Shown: in pieces, positions 36,339 through 44,514 of the stretch
How positions within the stretch are numbered: position 1 is the stretch's first letter
Layout: every line of letters begins with the position of its first letter
Program-made: the position numbers and the translations under genes
The notes under the pieces: generated by a model
What the model saw: the letters and a program-made list of their open reading frames with translations, nothing else
Database searches by the model: none
Told to the model about the DNA's origin: nothing
NCBI RefSeq assembly: GCF_900100005.1
Contig: NZ_FNEB01000001.1
Span: forward strand, 806,001 to 870,000
Length of the DNA: 64,000 bases
Source: Lutimaribacter saemankumensis
GTDB lineage: Bacteria; Pseudomonadota; Alphaproteobacteria; Rhodobacterales; Rhodobacteraceae
Direction of reading: 5' to 3'

Positions 36339-37694
36339 TCAAGCGGTACGAACCGGTTCTCGCATCGTTACGATTTCCTCGGACATGGTGGGATGCACAG
36401 CCACCGTCCGGTCAAAGTCTTCCTTGGTCGCGCCCATCTTGACCGCGATACCGGCCAGCTGGATCATTTCGCCCGCGCCCGGCGCGACGATATGACAACC
36501 CAGAACCCGCCGTGTATCGGCGCAAACCACCAGCTTCATCAGAACACGTTGCGCGCGCCCGGCAAAGGATTCGCGCATCGGCTTGAACGAGGTCGCATAG
36601 ACCTCGATCGGGCCGCGATCGCGCGCCTCTTCCTCGCTCATGCCGATGGTGCCCATTTCAGGCTGGGTGAAGATCGCGGTCGGGATCAGGTCGTGATCCA
36701 CCGGGGTCGGGTTGCCCTTGAACACCGTTTCGACAAAGGCCATCCCCTCGCGGATCGCCACCGGCGTCAGGTTCACCCGGTCGGTGACGTCGCCGACCGC
36801 ATAGATCGACGGAATGTTCGTCTGGCTGTATTCGTCGACCAGAACCTCGCCATAGCGGCCCAGCTTCACGCCCAGCTCTTCCAGACCCATATCGGCCGTG
36901 TTCGGGCGGCGTCCGGTCGCGAACATCACCTTGTCGAACACCCGCTCGGTGCCGTTGGTCGCCTTGACCCGGATCTTGTCGCCGTCCTGCGCCATTTCCA
37001 GGATGTTGGTGCCCAGATGCAGGTCGATCCCGTTCTGCTGCATTTCCTCGGACACCAGACCGCGCGCTTCTTCGTCGAAACCGCGCAGAATCTGCGCACC
37101 GCGGTAATACTGCGTCACGTTCACGCCCAGACCGTTCAGGATGCAGGCGAATTCGCAGGCGATGTATCCCCCGCCCAGGATCAGCATGGTCTCGGGCAGC
37201 GCATCGAGATGGAAGACGTCGTTCGACGTGATGCCAAGCTCGGCGCCCTTGATATCCGGCAGGACCGGCCAGCCGCCCATCGCCAGCAGGATGTGCTTGG
37301 CCGTCTTGCGGCTGCCATCGGACAGCTCCACGGTATGCGGATCGGCCAGTTTTGCCCTTGCATCAAAGGTTTGCACGCCGTTGTTGCCAAGGATGTTGCG
37401 ATAGACGCCTTCCAGGCGGTCCAGCTCGGCATGGAGTTTCGACTTGAACGCATCCCAGTTGAAATCGCCAAGCGTCGCATCCCAGCCATAGGCCTTGGCG
37501 TCCTCGATATAGCCGGGATATTCGCTGGCAAAGACCATCAGCTTCTTGGGCACACAGCCCCGCTGCACGCAGGTGCCGCCATAGCGGTCTTCCTCGGCCA
37601 GCGCCACACGGGCACCCGCCTGCGCTGCAACGCGCGCCGCGCGCACCCCGCCCGAGCCGCCACCGATCACGAAAAGGTCGTAGTCAAAGCTCAT
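36339..37694 (-). CDS. gor: glutathione-disulfide reductase
   Basis: A 451-residue FAD disulfide oxidoreductase that keeps glutathione reduced using NADPH. FAD-binding GGGSGGVRAAR is at 11-21, and the redox-active pair is Cys42 and Cys47 in GGTCVQRGCVPKKLM. The NADPH domain has LILGGGYIACEFACILNGLG, and the C-terminal interface has the catalytic HPTMSEEIVTM. It lies 79 bp downstream of rpiA and 69 bp upstream of hflK on the same strand. RpiA in the pentose-phosphate pathway and PntAB elsewhere in the window bear on the same NADPH supply. Confidence 0.95.
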   Translation of the reverse strand: MSFDYDLFVIGGGSGGVRAARVAAQAGARVALAEEDRYGGTCVQRGCVPKKLMVFASEYPGYIEDAKAYGWDATLGDFNWDAFKSKLHAELDRLEGVYRNILGNNGVQTFDARAKLADPHTVELSDGSRKTAKHILLAMGGWPVLPDIKGAELGITSNDVFHLDALPETMLILGGGYIACEFACILNGLGVNVTQYYRGAQILRGFDEEARGLVSEEMQQNGIDLHLGTNILEMAQDGDKIRVKATNGTERVFDKVMFATGRRPNTADMGLEELGVKLGRYGEVLVDEYSQTNIPSIYAVGDVTDRVNLTPVAIREGMAFVETVFKGNPTPVDHDLIPTAIFTQPEMGTIGMSEEEARDRGPIEVYATSFKPMRESFAGRAQRVLMKLVVCADTRRVLGCHIVAPGAGEMIQLAGIAVKMGATKEDFDRTVAVHPTMSEEIVTMREPVRTA

Positions 37695-37773
37695 GCAATG
37701 GTCCCCTTGCTTTCGTCGGGCAAAGGTATTTCACAAGCCAAAGGCGATGGCCAGAGCGCAGAAACGCCCCGCC

Positions 37774-38562
37774 TCAGTCGTCGAGATCGGCAAACAGGTT
37801 TTCGCTTTCGACGAAATCCAGCCGGTCGGTCTGAACCGTGCCTTCATTGATGTCGCGGGTTTCGACCCGGCCGTCGCCATATCCCACCACGACAACATCG
37901 CAGATATCGATGAACAACCCGTTTTCCACCACACCCGGAACCTGGTTCAGCACCATCGACAATTGCCGCGCATTTCCGATCCGGTTGAGATGCAGATCAA
38001 GGATGTGATTGCCCTCATCCGTCACGAAAGGCGCATCGCCATTCATCCGCAGCGTCACGTTGCGGCCAAGCACGTCCATCGAGATCAGCATCTCTTCGAC
38101 CAGCGCCTTGGTGGTCTGCCAGCCGAACGGGATCACCTCGATCGGCAGCGGGAAAGCGCCCAGCGTTTCGACCTCCTTGCCGACATCCGCGATCACGATC
38201 ATCTGGTCGCTTGCCGTCGCCACGATCTTTTCCTGCAACAGCGCGCCGCCGCCGCCCTTGATCAGGTTCAGATCGCCGTCGAACTCGTCGGCGCCGTCGA
38301 TGGTCAGGTCCAGCCAGCGCGCCTCGTCCAGGCTGATCACCTCGATGCCGACCTCGCGCGCCAGCGCCGCGGTGCGCGTCGATGTGGGCACGCCGCGGAT
38401 CTTCAACCCGTCATCGCGCACCATCTCGCCAAGGCAACGCACCATCCAGGCCGCTGTCGATCCGGTCCCCAGACCCACGCGCATTCCATCCTCGACGAAA
38501 TCGACCGCACGCTTGGCGGCAACGAACTTGGCCTTGTCGATGGGGGACAATTCTCCGGTCAT
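37774..38562 (-). CDS. rpiA: ribose-5-phosphate isomerase A
   Basis: A 262-residue enzyme that interconverts ribose-5-phosphate and ribulose-5-phosphate. Motifs are GMRVGLGTGSTAAWMVRCLG, GVPTSTRTAALAREVGIEVI, LTIDGADEFDGDLNLIKGGG (catalytic Asp and Lys region) and ALLQEKIVATASDQMIVIAD. It is about 40 residues longer than E. coli RpiA at the C-terminus (QTDRLDFVESENLFADLDD), a feature seen in alphaproteobacteria. It is the first gene of the minus-strand run leading to gor and hflKC. Confidence 0.96.
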   Translation of the reverse strand: MTGELSPIDKAKFVAAKRAVDFVEDGMRVGLGTGSTAAWMVRCLGEMVRDDGLKIRGVPTSTRTAALAREVGIEVISLDEARWLDLTIDGADEFDGDLNLIKGGGGALLQEKIVATASDQMIVIADVGKEVETLGAFPLPIEVIPFGWQTTKALVEEMLISMDVLGRNVTLRMNGDAPFVTDEGNHILDLHLNRIGNARQLSMVLNQVPGVVENGLFIDICDVVVVGYGDGRVETRDINEGTVQTDRLDFVESENLFADLDD

Positions 38563-38682
38563 GGGCGCGACTCCTTTGCGTTTGCGGCCTTATAGGGGCT
38601 TGCGCCGCGCGTGGGTAGGGGCAATGCGCCACGCCCGCCGTCCCCACTTGCGCCCCGGCCGTCCCTGCCCGAATAATCCGCA

Positions 38683-39378
38683 ATGACCTATCGTTTGCAC
38701 CATGCCCCCGACAATGCATCGCTGATCGTGCGCCTGACCTTGCTGGAACTTGGCCAGCCGTTCGACGCCGTGCTGGTCGACCGGACGCGCCAGGCGCAGA
38801 AATCGCCCGCCTACCTGGCGCTCAATCCGAACGGGTTGATCCCGGTGCTGGAGACGGACAGTGGCCCGATCTTCGAAACTGGCGCGATCCTTCTGTGGCT
38901 CGCAGACCGCCACGGCGCCCTGATGCCCACGCCCGGCGATCCCCTGCGCGGCGAAGCATTGAAGTGGTTGTTTTTCCTGTCGAATACGCTGCATGCCGGA
39001 TTGCGCATGCAGTTCTACCCTGCGGCATACGCGGGCGAAGATGCCCATGCGCAGGCATGTTTGCGCAAAACCAATGCCGCAAACCTGGCCACGCACCTGA
39101 AGAAACTCAATACGCTGGCGCAGGGGCACGACTGGCTTCTGGGGAACGATTTGAGCGCGCTCGACCTCTACCTCGCCCCGCTCTTGCGGTGGTGCGCGCT
39201 CTATCCGCTGGGGGACACTGGCTGGTTTGCCCTGTCCGACTACCCCGCGCTGGCCGCCATTCTCGAACGGCTCGAAACACGTGGCAGCGTCAAGGCGGCG
39301 GCCCAGGCCGAAGGGCTGGGGCCCCGCCCCTTCACCGATCCACGCCTCGCCACCCCGCCCGAAGGCAGCGCCACGTAA
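38683..39378 (+). CDS. glutathione S-transferase
   Basis: A 231-residue protein. The N-terminal thioredoxin-fold domain has YLALNPNGLIPVLETDSGPI and FETGAILLWLADRHG (the P-V-L and E-T/S-x-A-I glutathione-binding pattern). The C-terminal all-helical domain includes HDWLLGNDLSALDLYLAPLL. The N-terminal catalytic residue is not obvious (MTYRLHHAPDNASLIVRL), so the class (beta, Nu or other) is unclear. It is divergent from rpiA, with gor next to it, a sensible glutathione neighbourhood. Confidence 0.9.
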   Translation: MTYRLHHAPDNASLIVRLTLLELGQPFDAVLVDRTRQAQKSPAYLALNPNGLIPVLETDSGPIFETGAILLWLADRHGALMPTPGDPLRGEALKWLFFLSNTLHAGLRMQFYPAAYAGEDAHAQACLRKTNAANLATHLKKLNTLAQGHDWLLGNDLSALDLYLAPLLRWCALYPLGDTGWFALSDYPALAAILERLETRGSVKAAAQAEGLGPRPFTDPRLATPPEGSAT

Positions 39379-39390
39379 GCTGCCCGGGTT

Positions 39391-39513
39391 TCAGCGGCGG
39401 GGCTCTATCTGCGCAAGCTGCACCTGCTGCGGGGCCGTCGCCTGCGACGCGCCGCCTGCGGCGACAGCGACCTGGAACAGAAACAGGCCAATCAGCATAA
39501 TGTTCCAGCGCAT
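39391..39513 (-). CDS. 40-residue secreted peptide
   Basis: A 40-codon ORF. MRWNIMLIGLFLFQVAVA is a signal-peptide-like or single-helix N-terminus, and the remaining 20 or so residues (GGASQATAPQQVQLAQIEPR) are glutamine-rich and soluble. ATG 39513 has a strong GGAGG six bases upstream, which argues against a chance ORF. It converges on the GST gene with a 12 bp gap. I do not recognise a family. Confidence 0.5.
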   Translation of the reverse strand: MRWNIMLIGLFLFQVAVAAGGASQATAPQQVQLAQIEPRR

Positions 39514-39683
39514 GAACATCCTCCGTTGCGCGAAATCCGAATGCGCGCTTTGTTTCAAATGCGGATTAAAACTTCGTTACCCGCGCAGCGATGGCGGAAG
39601 CGCCGGGCAAGCCGTCGCTTTCATGCTGGCCATGATGCGGGGGCTGAGCCATCCTCGGCCGGACTGCGCGAAAGGGTTTGGCA

Positions 39684-41057
39684 ATGTTCCTGTCGGTTCT
39701 CGATCTCTTCAAGGTGGGTATCGGCCCCTCCTCGTCCCACACGATGGGGCCAATGGTGGCCGCCTCGCGTTTCCTCGACAGCCTGCGCGCCGCGCCCTTC
39801 ACCGTCCATGGCCTGCGCGGGTCGCTGCATGGCAGTCTCGCCTTCACCGGGGTCGGGCACGCCACCGACCGCGCGACGATCCTCGGGCTCGCCGGATTCT
39901 CGCCCGACACCTATGATGCGGAAGCTGCCGAAGAAACGCTGGCAAGGATTCACGCGACCGCGACGATCGATGCGCCCGGCCTTGGCCCGCTGCGGTTCGA
40001 TCCGAAATCCGACCTGCTTTTCGATTACGGCCCCGCTCTGCCCGGGCATGCCAACGGCATGATCCTGATGGCCAACGACGCGCAGGGTGACGTGATCATG
40101 CGCGAAACCTACTACTCCGTGGGCGGCGGCTTCGTCATGACCGAGGCGGAACTGGCCGCGGGCAAGGACACCGACGACGGCGCGCCCGTGCCCTACCCGT
40201 TCAAATCCGCGGCCGAAATGCTGGAAATGGCGACGACCTCGGGCAAAACCATCGCCCAGATGAAACGCGCCAACGAAATCAGCCGCATCGGCGCCGACCG
40301 GCTCGATCAGGGCATCGCCCGCATATGGGAGGTCATGAACGACTGCATCGACCGCGGGCTGGCCAATGACGGCATCCTGCCGGGCGGCCTGAACGTGCGG
40401 CGCCGCGCAAGGGCCATCCACGAAAAACTGCTCGCCGAGCGCGGCATGAACCTCACCGCCCCCCATGTCATCAACGACTGGATGAGCACCTATGCCATGG
40501 CCGTGAACGAGGAAAACGCAGCCGGCGGCCAGGTCGTCACGGCCCCCACGAACGGCGCCGCGGGCGTGGTTCCCGCCGTCATCCGCTACTGGCTCGATCA
40601 TGTGCCGGGCGCCAGTGCGAACCGGCTGGACGATTTCCTTCTCACCGCCGCCGCGATTGGCGGGCTGGTGAAATACAACGCCTCCATATCGGGCGCCGAG
40701 GCCGGGTGCCAGGCCGAGGTCGGCAGCGCCTCGGCCATGGCGGCCGCCGGGCTCTGCGCGGTTCTGGGCGGCACCCCGGAACAGATTGAAAACGCGGCAG
40801 AAATCGCGCTCGAACATCACCTTGGCATGACCTGCGACCCGGTCAAGGGGCTGGTGCAGGTGCCTTGCATCGAACGCAACGGGCTTGGCGCGATCAAGGC
40901 GGTTTCGGCGGCATCGCTCGCCCTGCGCGGCGACGGGCAGCATTTCGTCCCGCTCGACGCGGCGATCGAAACCATGCGCCAGGTAGGCGCCGACATGCAC
41001 GAGAAATACAAGGAAACCTCGCTCGGGGGGCTGGCCGTCAACATCCCCAATTGCTGA
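39684..41057 (+). CDS. sdaA: L-serine ammonia-lyase (iron-sulfur)
   Basis: Deaminates L-serine to pyruvate and ammonia. The 457-residue single-chain form has the beta domain first ([20 protein letters not shown]) and the alpha domain after ([40 protein letters not shown]). The 4Fe-4S cysteines are expected in [25 protein letters not shown] and nearby. ATG 39684 (MFLSVLD) is preferred over a TTG six bases upstream. A GC-rich hairpin follows 40 bp after the stop. Confidence 0.97.
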   Translation: MFLSVLDLFKVGIGPSSSHTMGPMVAASRFLDSLRAAPFTVHGLRGSLHGSLAFTGVGHATDRATILGLAGFSPDTYDAEAAEETLARIHATATIDAPGLGPLRFDPKSDLLFDYGPALPGHANGMILMANDAQGDVIMRETYYSVGGGFVMTEAELAAGKDTDDGAPVPYPFKSAAEMLEMATTSGKTIAQMKRANEISRIGADRLDQGIARIWEVMNDCIDRGLANDGILPGGLNVRRRARAIHEKLLAERGMNLTAPHVINDWMSTYAMAVNEENAAGGQVVTAPTNGAAGVVPAVIRYWLDHVPGASANRLDDFLLTAAAIGGLVKYNASISGAEAGCQAEVGSASAMAAAGLCAVLGGTPEQIENAAEIALEHHLGMTCDPVKGLVQVPCIERNGLGAIKAVSAASLALRGDGQHFVPLDAAIETMRQVGADMHEKYKETSLGGLAVNIPNC

Positions 41058-41097
41058 GAAAGCCGCGTTTTCTCTTTCCGCAAATATCCCGGGGTGT

Positions 41098-41118
41098 CTG
41101 AGGGGCAGCGCCCCTCAG
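41098..41118. repeat. extragenic GC-rich hairpin after sdaA
   Basis: CTGAGGGGC-AGC-GCCCCTCAG is a perfect 9 bp stem with a 3-base loop in the convergent gap between sdaA and ribE. No T run follows. Its core is shared with the hairpin at 14739-14761, so both may be copies of one extragenic palindrome family. Confidence 0.6.
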
Positions 41119-41185
41119 CGCGGCGTCGCCCGGAACGGGCGGCGCAAGACCTGCCGACGCGCCGCAGGCGCGGCGTCCATCAGGC

Positions 41186-41773
41186 TCAGGAAAATTCGGC
41201 AAGCCGGGCGACATAGCGCGCCAGCGTGTCGATCTCGAGGTTGATGCGGTCGCCCACCGCCACATCGCCCCAGGTCGTGGCCTCTTTGGTGTGCGGAATG
41301 ATGTTTACCCCGAAATCGCAGCCATCGACCTCGTTCACGGTCAGCGAGGTGCCGTTCAGCGCGACCGACCCCTTGGGCGCGATGAACCGCGCCAGGGTTT
41401 CGGGGGCGCGGAACGTGATGCGCGTGCTGTCGCCTTCGTCGCGGATGTCCACGACCTCGGCCACGCCGTCGACATGGCCCGACACGATATGCCCGCCCAG
41501 CTCGTCCCCGACCTTCAGGGCACGCTCCAGGTTCACACGGCGCCCCTCGGTCCAGTCCCCGATCGCGGTTTTCGACACGCTCTCGGCACTGATATCCACG
41601 TCGAACCAGCCCGCGCCCTTTTCGACAACCGTCAGGCAAACGCCGTCGCAGGCGATCGAGGCCCCAAGATCGACCCGCCCCATGTCATACCGCGTTTCGA
41701 TCCGCGCGCGCAGATCACCGCGCTGATCCAGCTTCGCGATGCGCCCGATATCGGTGATGATGCCCGTGAACAT
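41186..41773 (-). CDS. ribE: riboflavin synthase alpha chain
   Basis: A 195-residue protein with two lumazine-binding repeats: MFTGIITDIGRIAKLDQRGD at the start, GASIACDGVCLTVVEKGAGW, then the second repeat with GGHIVSGHVDGVAEVVDIRD and KGSVALNGTSLTVNEVDGCD. It dismutates two dimethyl-ribityl-lumazine molecules to riboflavin. In many alphaproteobacteria it directly follows ribD; here 4.8 kb with three opposite-strand capsule genes separates them. Confidence 0.96.
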   Translation of the reverse strand: MFTGIITDIGRIAKLDQRGDLRARIETRYDMGRVDLGASIACDGVCLTVVEKGAGWFDVDISAESVSKTAIGDWTEGRRVNLERALKVGDELGGHIVSGHVDGVAEVVDIRDEGDSTRITFRAPETLARFIAPKGSVALNGTSLTVNEVDGCDFGVNIIPHTKEATTWGDVAVGDRINLEIDTLARYVARLAEFS

Positions 41774-41913
41774 GGCCGGCCTCCCCAGAATGCTGCCCCT
41801 GACCTAGCCTTGCCGCGCCCACATGGCAAGCGGCCGTCGATTTTGCCTTATTATTGTCCGAACTCCACGCTATGACACCAGGGTGTGAGAGTGTGAGCGT
41901 ACGGGTGCCGACG

Positions 41914-43206
41914 ATGACCGAAACGATGACGGGCGACAGGGTGTTCCTGTTCCTGCAGGGGCCGCACGGTCCCTTTTTTCACCGGCTGGGCCGCATGCTG
42001 CGCCTGACCGGGGCAAAGGTCTGGCGCGTGGGCTTCAACGCGGGCGACCGGGCGTTCTGGTTCGACGCGGACACCTACATCCCCTATCGCGGCGCTGCCG
42101 AAGACTGGCCCGCGCGCTTTGACGCGCTACTATCCGAAAAAGGCGTGACCGACGTCGTGATCTATGGCGACACGCGCTTTGTCCATGCCCAGGCGATCGA
42201 GCGGGCGCACAAGGCCGGCCTGACCGTGCATGTTTTCGAAGAAGGCTATCTTCGCCCCTACTGGGTGACATACGAGCGCGACGGATCGAACGGAAACTCG
42301 CGGCTGATGGACATGACGGTCGCGGCCATGCGCAAGGCGCTGGCCCAGTCCGACATGGACGCCCCCGTCCCGCCGGCCCATTGGGGCGACATGCGGCACC
42401 ATATTTTCTACGGCGCGCTTTACCATTGGTTCGTGATGTTCCGAAACGGCGGATACCGCAATTTCCGTCCGCACCGCGCCCTGCCCGTCACCAAGGAATT
42501 CCAGCTTTACCTGCGGCGGTTGCTGCTGATGCCGGTGCACAGCCTGGAACGGCGCATCGCCACCTGGCGTATCCGAAACGGCGGCTTTCCCTATCACCTT
42601 GCGCTGCTGCAGCTCGAACATGACAGCTCGTTCCAGCGCCATTCGCCGTTCTCGACGATGACCGAATTCCTGGCCCCCGTTATCGATGGGTTCGCCAAGG
42701 GCGCACCGGGCCATCATCACCTCGTGATCAAGGCCCATCCCCTCGAAGACGGCCGTGTTCCCTTGCGCGCGGAAATCCGGCGCATGGCCGCCGAGGCCGG
42801 GGTGCGCGACCGGGTGCATTACGTGCGCGGCGGCAAGCTGGCCGAATTGCTGAACGAGGCGCGCTCGGCCGTGACGGTGAATTCGACCGCGGCACAGCAG
42901 GTTTTGTGGCGGGGCATCCCGCTCAAGGTGTTCGGCCGTGCGGTTTATGCAAAGCCGGAATTCGTGTCGACCCAGCCGCTCGAGCAGTTCTTTTCACAAC
43001 CCGAGCGCCCGGACCGCAAGGCGTATGGCGATTACAGGCGTTACCTGCTGGAAACCAGCCAAGTGCCCGGCGGGTTCTATTCGGCGCGTGGGCGGCGGCA
43101 ATTGCTGCGTCACGTCGTCGACATGATGCTGGCCGCCGAAGACCCGTATGACGCGCTGAAATCCGGCACGGCCGCACCGCGCCAGCAGCTTCGCGTGGTC
43201 TCCTGA
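41914..43206 (+). CDS. kpsS: capsule polysaccharide Kdo-transferase-like protein (KpsS family)
   Basis: About 430 residues, of the KpsS/LipB capsule family, cytoplasmic or membrane-associated. Diagnostic stretches are VFLFLQGPHGPFFHRLGRML, GYLRPYWVTYERDGSNGNSR, PFSTMTEFLAPVIDGFAKGA and SAVTVNSTAAQQVLWRGIPL. KpsS adds the first beta-Kdo of the poly-Kdo linker on lyso-phosphatidylglycerol in group 2 capsules. The start is unclear: TTG 41854, ATG 41872, ATG 41914 and ATG 41926 are in frame and none has a good ribosome-binding site; I use 41914. It heads a plus-strand trio. Confidence 0.85.
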   Translation: MTETMTGDRVFLFLQGPHGPFFHRLGRMLRLTGAKVWRVGFNAGDRAFWFDADTYIPYRGAAEDWPARFDALLSEKGVTDVVIYGDTRFVHAQAIERAHKAGLTVHVFEEGYLRPYWVTYERDGSNGNSRLMDMTVAAMRKALAQSDMDAPVPPAHWGDMRHHIFYGALYHWFVMFRNGGYRNFRPHRALPVTKEFQLYLRRLLLMPVHSLERRIATWRIRNGGFPYHLALLQLEHDSSFQRHSPFSTMTEFLAPVIDGFAKGAPGHHHLVIKAHPLEDGRVPLRAEIRRMAAEAGVRDRVHYVRGGKLAELLNEARSAVTVNSTAAQQVLWRGIPLKVFGRAVYAKPEFVSTQPLEQFFSQPERPDRKAYGDYRRYLLETSQVPGGFYSARGRRQLLRHVVDMMLAAEDPYDALKSGTAAPRQQLRVVS

Positions 43207-43374
43207 ACGCCATAACGGCGTCTTGCGGGCAGCAACGCAAACGCGACCGCCATGCAACACACAGGCGACCGCGCGCGCGGCCGGGCGCGTGGCGCTGGAT
43301 TTTTTCCAGCCCATAAGGTACCTTCGCCGAAAAAATACCGAGGCAGAACAATAACAGGTCGAGGAGACCGAGTA

Positions 43375-44514
43375 GTGAAACCCCAAACCTCCCGCTGGGC
43401 GAAGTGTGTCGCCCTTGTTCTCGTGGCGTCTGTTGTGTCGTCCTGCGGATTGTTGCCGCGTGTTGGCCCGAACAAGCGCGAGATTTTTGCAGGCTCGGTC
43501 CTGCGCGAGGGCGACGCTTTCGTCGTCGCGGTCAACGACCGCGTGACGCGCGCCACCGCGGTGGTGCCCGCGCTCGGGTTTACCGATGATTTCAAGAACG
43601 CGGGCCTGCTTGGCTCGGATACGATCCGGCCGGGCGACACGCTGGGCCTGACCATCTGGGAAAACGTCGATGACGGCCTGCTGGCCGGCGAAGGCGTCAA
43701 CGCGACCGCGCTGGAAGAGGTCCAGGTCGACGGCGCGGGCTTTATCTTCGTGCCCTATGCCGGCCGCATCCGGGCCGCGGGCAACACCCCCGAAGCCCTG
43801 CGTCGCGTCATAACCGCCCGCCTCGAAGAACAGACCCCCGAACCCCAGGTCGAGGTGCGCCGCCTGGCAGGCGACGGATCGACCGTCAGCATCGTCGGCG
43901 CGGTGGGCGGCCAGGGCGTCTATGCCATCGAACGCCCGACCCGCACGCTGTCGTCCATGCTGGCCCGTGCCGGCGGCGTGTCGATCGCACCCGAAATCGC
44001 ACAGATCACCGTGATCCGCGGCGACAAGCGATCCAAGGTCTGGCTGCAGGATCTTTACAAATATCCCGATTTCGATATCGCGCTGCGCGCCAATGACCGC
44101 ATCCTCGTCGAAGAGGACACCCGGTCCTTTACCGCGCTCGGCGCCACCGGCAGCCAGTCGCGCGTGCCGTTCGAGACGCAAACACTCAGCGCGATCGAGG
44201 CGATTGCCCAGGTCGGTGGCCTGCTGGCCAACGCGGCCGACCCGACCGGCGTCTTCGTGATGCGCAACGAACCCGCCGAGATCGCGAACCGTGTACTGGG
44301 ACGCAACGACCTGCAAGGGGCGCAGCGCATGGTCTATGTTCTGGACCTGACACAGCCCAACGGCATGTTCATGGCGCGCGACTTCTCGATCCGCGACGAC
44401 GACACGCTCTACGTGACCGAAGCGCCGTTCAACCAGTGGAACAAGGCGATTTCTGCCCTGACCGGATCGCTGACCACGGTCGATACGCTGAACAATATCG
44501 GCACCGGCAACTGA
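43375..44514 (+). CDS. polysaccharide export outer-membrane lipoprotein (OPX family)
   Basis: A 379-residue lipoprotein: the N-terminus has a signal peptide and the lipobox VSSC with Cys24. RPGDTLGLTIWENVDDGLLA begins the poly-export domain, YAGRIRAAGNTPEALRRVIT continues it, and SLBB-like domains follow (VSIVGAVGGQGVYAIERPTR and FTALGATGSQSRVPFETQTL). It is expected to form the outer-membrane exit channel for capsule, like Wza or KpsD. The start is GTG 43375 with GAGGAGA upstream. Its stop overlaps the kpsC start. The 168 bp gap from kpsS may hold a promoter. Confidence 0.9.
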   Translation: MKPQTSRWAKCVALVLVASVVSSCGLLPRVGPNKREIFAGSVLREGDAFVVAVNDRVTRATAVVPALGFTDDFKNAGLLGSDTIRPGDTLGLTIWENVDDGLLAGEGVNATALEEVQVDGAGFIFVPYAGRIRAAGNTPEALRRVITARLEEQTPEPQVEVRRLAGDGSTVSIVGAVGGQGVYAIERPTRTLSSMLARAGGVSIAPEIAQITVIRGDKRSKVWLQDLYKYPDFDIALRANDRILVEEDTRSFTALGATGSQSRVPFETQTLSAIEAIAQVGGLLANAADPTGVFVMRNEPAEIANRVLGRNDLQGAQRMVYVLDLTQPNGMFMARDFSIRDDDTLYVTEAPFNQWNKAISALTGSLTTVDTLNNIGTGN

